Below are positions 40,201-49,200 of a stretch of 64,000 bases of DNA, piece after piece. The position numbers were made by a program, and so were the translations under genes. The notes below the pieces were generated by a model. That model did not search any database, was not told the DNA's origin, and worked only from the letters and a program-made list of their open reading frames with translations. The DNA comes from Trileptium ribeirensis. Its lineage: Eukaryota; Nematoda; Enoplea; Enoplida; Thoracostomopsidae. The DNA lies in the NCBI GenBank assembly GCA_030248225.1, contig JASANE010003297.1:56355-120354 (forward strand). Direction: 5' to 3'. How positions within the stretch are numbered: position 1 is the first letter of the stretch; the number at the start of each line of letters is the position of its first letter.

Positions 40201-43200
40201 AGCTCGTCGTACTAGTAGCCGGGAGAATGTTGGACCGCCGGCAACCGGGCGAATAGCATTTATTCAATTGCCGCCAAAATATCGTAAGCGAACATCGTCA
40301 CCAACGAAACAAGCTAGTACTACAGAGACCGAGCAAGTTAAATTTCGAGAGCAGGCCCCGGTTCAGCCGCAAACGTCACTATATCAAGACAGTCCCGTGG
40401 CATCGCTACAAGTCACATTACCCGAATATGAGCCAGGTGGTTTTGACGATGCAGATTTTAGTCCGACTAGTTCGTTCGATATTGAGAGTCCGCTTGGGAG
40501 TAGCAGTGGCGCGATTGGAGGCGGTAGTTCTGGTGGTGGAACAGGCACCGGAGGGATTCGATTGTCTCTCCGAAGTCCAACGTGTAGGTCTGCTGTGTAT
40601 TGAATGGGTTGTTTTAGTTTTCAGTACAATTTTCGATTTCGGAATCACTGCACCCACGATGTGTAGCCTATGCTGTATTATGTGTCCACGTATTTTTAAT
40701 AATAATTTTCTTTAATGAGACATTAAATTCTATAGATCGCCACGCATAGCGCCAGGCCTACTACTTGCAATTATCTGATTATATTATATCTGACCCTGAG
40801 GGTTGGACCTCGCCCCTGAACAATATCTTCCTGCAAGCGCAGCGCCCCCTCGTCCTCCCATCGCGCGCCGACGTTACGTTGCTCGGAGTGTTTTGACTAA
40901 ATACCGGAAAATTAGGCTCAGATTTAGCAAAAATTGATGAAATTTTAAGGACTATTTTTCTTTGCTTCGAACGGCTACGCCCCTTCCCTTGAGTCGACGG
41001 AGCTCGGACCCCTATTTGTATATACACTATAGCTGGAATATATTGTATAGTACCAAATTTTCAAAAGATACGAAACTGTTGGTGGTCAAAAACAAAAATA
41101 TAAGGAGTCTTTTAGGGTTGATGTTACGCCAACGAGGGGCAGCCATTTTCACCTTATAAAAACCCGGTAGTACGTATTACCAAGGGGTACATCAAATATC
41201 TAACATGTTTTGTTAAATGAAAAATAATTCTATTTCAGCAGAAGGCGATCAGGTTTACAAGGCCGATCTTCGCCTGTCCGATATTGCAAATGAACTTGGA
41301 ACCGACTGGGATAGGCTTGGCCGCGAACTAAACGTTCCTGGTACGTATCTATGTGTGACAAAAGATTTCATGTCATATAACAATTGAAAATTTTAATGCT
41401 TTGATATATTACCATATCAGATGTGAGTAAATGGAGCAGACGAGTCGTTTCTTTCACTTGAATTATTAAGATAAAATATTACGAAACTTAGATTGAAAAT
41501 TGCTTTCCGTTATATAAAAATTGGGACGTCTGTATTTCCAAGCTACGTCTGGTTTTTATTTTGACACTGACTGTTAACTTGTCGGTCCTTCGTTGATCGT
41601 GGATTACAAAAACGAAAACATTTCGACGCAACCCCACCCACCAAAAATAAATTGGCACCGCCTTCCACACTTTATATCAATTATGTTTTCAGTAAATTTT
41701 GATCAAAGTGTTCAGTTGAAATTTTGACTATTGAGGAGAAGTGTTTGTACGTATGTACAGTAACTCACACTCTTCGGGGAAGTACATAACTACAAACAGT
41801 ACTCACCAATAAAATTTTATTTTAAAATTCCATAATGTTTTTGTTCGCTCGCTGCTCGCTCGCTCCTAGAACGACAGTCATAATAATTGTGGCGATTTGC
41901 TCAAATTCTTTATAGCGTATGGTGTGTTTAGACACCGCACATACACATATCAGCGTGAGTTTTCATTAGCGGACATATGGAATAACTACAGTACTCGTCA
42001 CGAATGAGTGTTGTTCGTTCGACGATTTTTTCCATAAGTTGAAAGTTTTGCTTGAGTTCTGTTCGAATTGTCTAGTTCGATTTTTAACTTTGCTATATGA
42101 GTTGGTGATAGATTTTCTTTTAAACTCATCCATAACAACTGAAAATGCATGAAGTATTAGTGTTAGCCTCTAGATATCCGGACCATGGTAAAACCTATAT
42201 TTACACCATTCTTAATGCCTTTCACGCAATACGTAACCAAACTGCTGAAGATAGACTATATTCTGTCAATCCATCGGTTTTATTGACCCTAGCCTATACC
42301 AATTTAAACATCTACAAAGGCATGGAATATTCGCACTGGACTCTAAATAATCAAACCATCCTATTCAGAGTACCAAAACCCTATATATATAGTATATATA
42401 CTGGGCTCTCCATTCGCTAAAAATTTTGCCAGGGGGGCATGAAGCAGGGCGCCCAATTTTGCCAGGGGACATTTTTCGATATATATGCCCTGCAAGAAAT
42501 AGTAACATAAGTGAAAACTGACTAAATGTTGGAAATCGGGTTCGTCGATCGTAAAACGTTTCAAATTCCATGGGAAGGTAAAATATAGTCAAATTGAACT
42601 CTAAATAGCAAAAACATCGTATTCAGCATCTTTGATAACGTAATAGAACTCGCTGTAAGGTAAAAACATGCAAGGTCCCACAAAAAATTAATGGTCAGCA
42701 AAGTTGAAGAACGCGATGAGCTGATTCTGTTCTCGTTTTTTCAGTGACCTCGGGTTTCAAGGTGAAGCCAGTGTCGCGAGATATGGGTTGCGAATGACTG
42801 GTACCTGTATGTCTAAATATGGCAAAGAACACTAAGTCTTATAAAACCTGTTTTTTTGCCATTTTGCCCTGAAGAAGGGTTCGGGGCTGTTTGCGTTCAG
42901 CTAAAGGGCGCATCGTCGTCAGTCCCGAAAATGAGTAGTTATGAATGACAGTGACAGACAAAAAAAAGAGATTTTCACCATTTTCTCCCTAGTGCCCGCA
43001 GTGGAAAGTCCGCTCGCTTTGCTCGCTTCGTTTCAACTTATGGTGCATAAGGATTTTGTAAAGAGTATTACACTCACCTGCTTATGTCCTGCTATACTAA
43101 AGGTATGCCGCAGTGCGTTTCGCTGTGATCAAATGTAGCGATGACAAAATTTCCCCCCACTAAAAATGCAGGGGACGTTTATCCCGCTCCCCGTATTGAA

Positions 43201-46200
43201 AATGGACAGCTGTACGGACCCAAATAAAAGGCAGGTTGGGACAGCGCTAAACGAACATCGCATAAGCCGATGAGTGTCATACTCTTCTGTAAAATATTAT
43301 ACGCTCTTGGTATAACTATCAGCTTATATTATTGTGTAGTTAAATTGCGTTTTCTTTCATCGAGGTTTTATATCTCGCGAAGTATTGTGTTCTTTTGTTT
43401 ACTGTGTCAAGTAATACTGGTACCCCAACGCTTTTTATTATCGTCATAGTGTTATAATCGAATCGTAATGACTAATTCATACTAATTTAAATTTAGCTCT
43501 CGCAAATGCGATTTGAGCGGAGCGAAGCGAAGCGTTTTTGTTTTCAGAGGGGGAAAATCGATACCGTACGGACGTTCGTCTGTCTAACTCCTTAATAACT
43601 AATGGACCGATTTAAAAATATTGTTTGAAAGGTTCACTATTCTTCAGATGTAAGATATATTTTTGTCAAAATTTGTTTTAGTTAATCACTAATATTATTA
43701 ATAAATTAATAATTAGTTTTTGACTAAAAATTAGTTAAGCGTGTTAGCCCATGTTGAACATTTCAAACAAACATTGCTTATTTTAAAGGTTGGTGAGCAT
43801 ACTACATCTCGCCGTTCTGATTACGAATATGGTGTTTATTACTATTCGATTATGTTAAAAACATACTAATTAGTTAATTAGCTAATTACTAATTCAGTAT
43901 TAAATAGCTTATTTTTTGAAAAGTTTCAAAGTGCCCAGAAATGAAAAAAATTGCACACGGGGCTTTTCTATGTCAATGATAACGAATATGACATTTCTAA
44001 ATTTGCTAACTCATTAGCTAATTATTATAGTACTCGCCAAAAATGGGTATCACCTTTCAAATGAACAGAATTTGAACAAAGAACGACTCTCGATCAAATT
44101 AAAAAAGCGCTTCAACATTTTCAACACGTGTCGAACAAAATTCGAGTGCATTTCTAAAAAAAATTATCGAACGAAAAACAATTTTGGCGAGCACTGTAGT
44201 TTAATTTTATGCAAATTGTGAAATCATCCTAAAATTTGCTAAGTTTTGCGCTCGGGGATTTCGATGTCGGTATTCATGAATATGTGACTTTTAAAGCTCT
44301 ATAATTTTATAATGTGTGCTAATTAGTTAATTGACTAATTAGTTGATTTTACTAACTAATTAGCTAATTTATATAACTAGCTAGCTTTTGGTATGGCGGA
44401 TTTGGCATCAATAATTGTGCAAACGTGATACTTATTATTAATTAATTAAATATTTTGTTGAAATGGCTGTATACATAAATAAGATATAAAATACTTTGCT
44501 TGTTGCTCCGCTGACTTTGTATAATTTACGGTTACTAGTAATAAATTTGCAATGTGCTATACAAACGAATTTACTGTTGCGTACAAGACATTGCCTATTG
44601 CACAAGCTTGCAAAACTTGTGCTGTAGTTATAATTTCTGGTTAAATATTAATATGTTTGTACCAGCTCCCGTTACTGGGCAATCATCGCCAGGTTAGACT
44701 GGGCCGATACATCTTCAAACGGTCTTTTGTACCAATAATTTGTTGCGTTATCATTAACTAATAAAAAGGCCAGAAAATACTGGGCTCTCAATTCGCTGTA
44801 AATCTTACCAGGAGCCATGAACCAGGACCCCCTGGTTCCGAACCGGGATCGCCCGATTTTGCCAGGGGGCATTTTGCCAAGAGAAAAACGATTAAATATC
44901 GTGTCATCAACAGTGCCACTTTTGATGGAGGGAAAAAGCGATTTTGAACCAAATTTTGACAAAATTTGCGAAATTTTTGGCTTCAGAACGGAATTTTGGT
45001 ACAAATTTTGATCACATTTAATGTACTTTGGACCGATTGTAAACAAAATAATTTTCCAACAGGCGGTGAACCGCGGGGGGGAGCCCAAAATTTTGCCGGG
45101 GACATGAACCGGGGGCACCTGGTCTGAACCAGGGGAACCGTGAAACGCCACCACCCCCAATTTGGAGAGCCCAGAAATAAAATTTCAGTCCCCCGCGTAC
45201 AGCCGCCTATAGGAGGGCAGGGGAATTACCCCTGAGCGTTGCACCTGTTTAAGTCATATTTATCCTCCACCTCCACCCTTAAGTATCCCCGTACCAAACG
45301 TCATTTGTATGTACCATTTATTGCTTTATAGTTAACCAAAATACCACAAAATGGCATTTCAGTAGCAGGTGTAGGGCTCTATACAGCGTATGTGGCTTAC
45401 ACTTTGGAGATCAGACCTCTTTAAGCGATATTTATTGAACACCTCCAATTCGCGCTGTAGGCGCGCGGCAAATTTTTCGAAAATTGACTAACATTAGGAG
45501 CAACTTTGGGGAAAAGTGAATCAAATAATTTTGAAAAATTATAGCAAAAACTGGGAAAATTGGCCCAAATTGGGGGAAATTTTTGCACCATGGTGGAAAT
45601 TATAAGTTCCGAAAATTTACCATCGTACTCTGGCAAAACTTGCTAAATTTACTATAAACTAAACTTATATTTTCGATTTTTGTAGAATCTGAACTCGATC
45701 GTATACGCGCAGAATATTATGGTCAGGAAGCGAACGGAATGCTACGTTATTGGGTTAACAAGAACGGGAAACGAGCAACGGGTAAGTTGTTGGTGTATCA
45801 TTTTTTTGCGTTTTCGAAACTATCTTTCATTTTGTATTCGAGCCTTATTTGTCACACGGTGCCTTATTCGTGTGTGAACGGATTTTCAAAATTGTTTGTT
45901 TTTTGAAAGAAAGTCAAAAATACCAAAATACATTTTTTATGGTTTAGAATCTTTTTCATTTATTTATGTAACAGATCCATTCTGAATGGTTACATGGTAG
46001 ATAAATCTTTATTATATTCCTAATGGGCAACATTAAAATGGCTCTGACTATCAGATATGTTCAGATTGTTAAAATTAGTCAAAAATCGGCAGCTAACGTG
46101 AATGTGTGTTTAAATGGGAAATCTGACCCGCAGGGCATAATGATCACGAAGAAAACGAATCGTGCATGAGTGCACCTTAAACCTCGAATGCGTACTATTT

Positions 46201-49200
46201 TTGTTTGTTATCAAATAAATAGTTGCGCATTCATTTTTGCATGTGCCCCATTTTATAGTTGTAATCAAGCCGTATTTTCATCATTGCGTTCGGTGAAATC
46301 ATATTCGTAATGGTACCTATTTCTATTGCCGGTTTCATCATCGTGCTCGCAGTTTACCGTTGTAGACGTTGCTGGACACCTTTGTAATCATTACTTTTGT
46401 GTCTACCATTATCACTACTGTCCCGATTGCATATGTGATTGTTTCGAATTTATTTTCATGGACAGTATTGTATTCTAATTTTCATGGGTTTTTCATCTTA
46501 TGCGTGTCAAGGTAAAGGTTAGTATGTAGCCGTGTTGTTAGTTAGTAGTACTTTACCGACCTCCGCGAGCTTGACACATCAATTGTACAGGAAAGGCAGG
46601 GTGCGTTACGAGAAATCAGTAGGTTGTAATAGGTTTTGATAAAATATAGAGTAACTTAAGGGAAATCATAATGAACAGGAACCCGTTCCAACTGTTTGCG
46701 CTTTTGCAATAAAATGGAAAATTTAAAGTATTTCAAGGTAAATATCAAATTTGCCAATATTCATTATACGCTCTGTAAATGGAAAACGATACAATTTATA
46801 AAAGTTCTAAATTAATAATTCCGAGTTTTCGGAATTGAGAGTGTTACGTTACGGACCAAACTTTTTTTGGTATAAAATTTTTGATCTTTCGTATGAGACC
46901 GGTTCCGTCCGGAATTCATGGACTTATTAAGGAATAACTGAGGTCCGACCCGAAATGCAAGAAAACGAATGATTTTAAGGTCATTTAGTTGTTTAAGTAA
47001 TTAATACTAATCATTCGCAAGCGAGGGTGAAACGGAGCGAGCGTGGTTTCTTTTTTAAGTTATATTTTTGTTTAGTGACATGTAACAGGCTGTGTTTGAT
47101 GTATATACCACCATAAAACCGCTTGAACGCTGAACATATTTAAAATCCTAAAATCTCGTTAAACCAATTCAACACAGCTGACAACTCATGAGGTATCTGT
47201 GCTGGTCTCTAGATAACCAAATCATTGTATTCAGCAAACCGTAAAACCTCTATTATTATTTTTGATGACATGTACCAAACTACTGAAGACACTATTTTCA
47301 ATTGGGTTCATTGCCCCTACACCAAAAGAAAATGTGTGATAAGATACTCGTGCTGAACTCTACACAACCAAACAATCGTATTCGGCATACCGTAAAACCT
47401 ATATAATGCACTTCTTGATGACGTGTACGCAATACGTAACCAAATAACAAAAGACAGACTATATTATAAAAATTTAGTTAATTTGATTCTAAACACATTG
47501 GAACCCCATGAAAAGGCATCCAAATTGAAACCACAGGAAAATATCGAAATTATTGTATTCGTCATACCAAAAAACATTACGCAATACGTCACCAAGCAGA
47601 AAATTATGGAAATCTGGTTCATTGACTTAAATCAATCGAAAAGGTATGAAATATGCTCGCTGCACTCAAGATTACCAAATCATTGTATTCAGCTTTAATA
47701 AATACCTAAATAAGACCATTCTTGATGCATTATATAATCAAAGTACTACATTTTGGTAGTATATTCGTCGATCGTAAAATCAATGAAATCTAGCGAAAAG
47801 GTATACTAATATAGTCAACTCGGACTCTAGATAGCAAAACCTTCGTATCCAGAGTGCTTGATAACCTAATAGACATTCATATTAAGGTAAAAACAAGCAA
47901 TAATATGGCGAAATCTGAAAAATCGCAATTTCTGGCCAAGGGTCGATGAACCATTTTCGGGCACACAACGTCCCAGGGAGTCGTCTCACAAAATAGTTGT
48001 AATCACCGATGTTATAGATCTCGATCAGTTGATTCTGTTTTCGAGCGAAGCCTGTGCCCCGAAATATGGGCTGCGAAATACTAGCGCCCGTATGTGTGAA
48101 TTCTTTAAAAACGTCGAATTTTAAAAATTTTTAGATTTCGAAATCCCCTGTTGAACCGAAGGTTCTCCCTATTCCAATATTCCTACAAAATCTGGTGTCC
48201 TCTCTGCAGTTCAATAGAGTCCTCGGGTTAATGCTCCATAGTACAATTTTCATCGAATACAGAAGCCAGTATCGTCTAACAAATGGTGACTTATCTGTCG
48301 GATAGTAAATTTTAAAATCGAGTATTTCTGACTTGTTTGTCACTAGGAACATATTAAAGGTCTTACTTATTATGGGGATTCAGGGTGCTCAACATTAACT
48401 TTGAAATAGTTACTGAGCGCAGACACGCCACACTTGGCTCCATTTTCTTTCACCGCTTGAGTCACTACACATGATCCAACGTGCTACATCTGTATGCTTC
48501 ATGAATGGCAAAATTGTTGGCACAAAACGATAATATTTGTCACTCCAAAGCCGTTTTTGGTTAGCAACGAGGGTAACCACCTTTATTTCCACCGACGGAC
48601 GAGAAAATCATAAATGATAACTATAGAAATATGAATGTAAATAAGCGGGCCCCATCTCTACATTGAAGAACTTGCATTATCCTTTTTCTGTGTGGGGCTA
48701 AAACTTTTTACGCCACTTTTCTTTACAACCACCCGCACGAAGTTAATGATTGCTCCAATGGACACACAGCGATATCTCTAGCCGCTCGAATTATATAGAG
48801 GCTTTGAAGCTCGGTTCCATTACAACCCTTCCGTTATGTGTCCTGGTGCTTAATCCAGATGAGTCTAGCTGGCATGATGGGTAGGTTTTACTTTAGGCTA
48901 CTAAAACATTGCGTATAAATTGCAGCATACTTACTACATTTATTGTTTTTATTTCTTCTGTGTGTTTGACCACTCCATTGTACGGACCTGTGACATTATC
49001 TGATCCACTAGCGACTGGGATGTGACTGCCTTTAGATTTGACATCTTGGCGTTACTAAATATATTTTTCTTTAACTTCAAACGCGATTTTTTGTACAAAA
49101 TTATTAGAGAATTGGAGCTAGCGGGGCCAATTTGGATAAACCACCAGTGTTTGTGTTCCCACCTGGACCTGAAATATACTTTGTCTGATTTAATTGTTGA

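Noticed and set aside
44672..45160. 162-codon minus-strand frame
   Set aside because: Lies almost wholly in a MITE with clear TIRs and target duplication; not open in the related element or the inverted copy.
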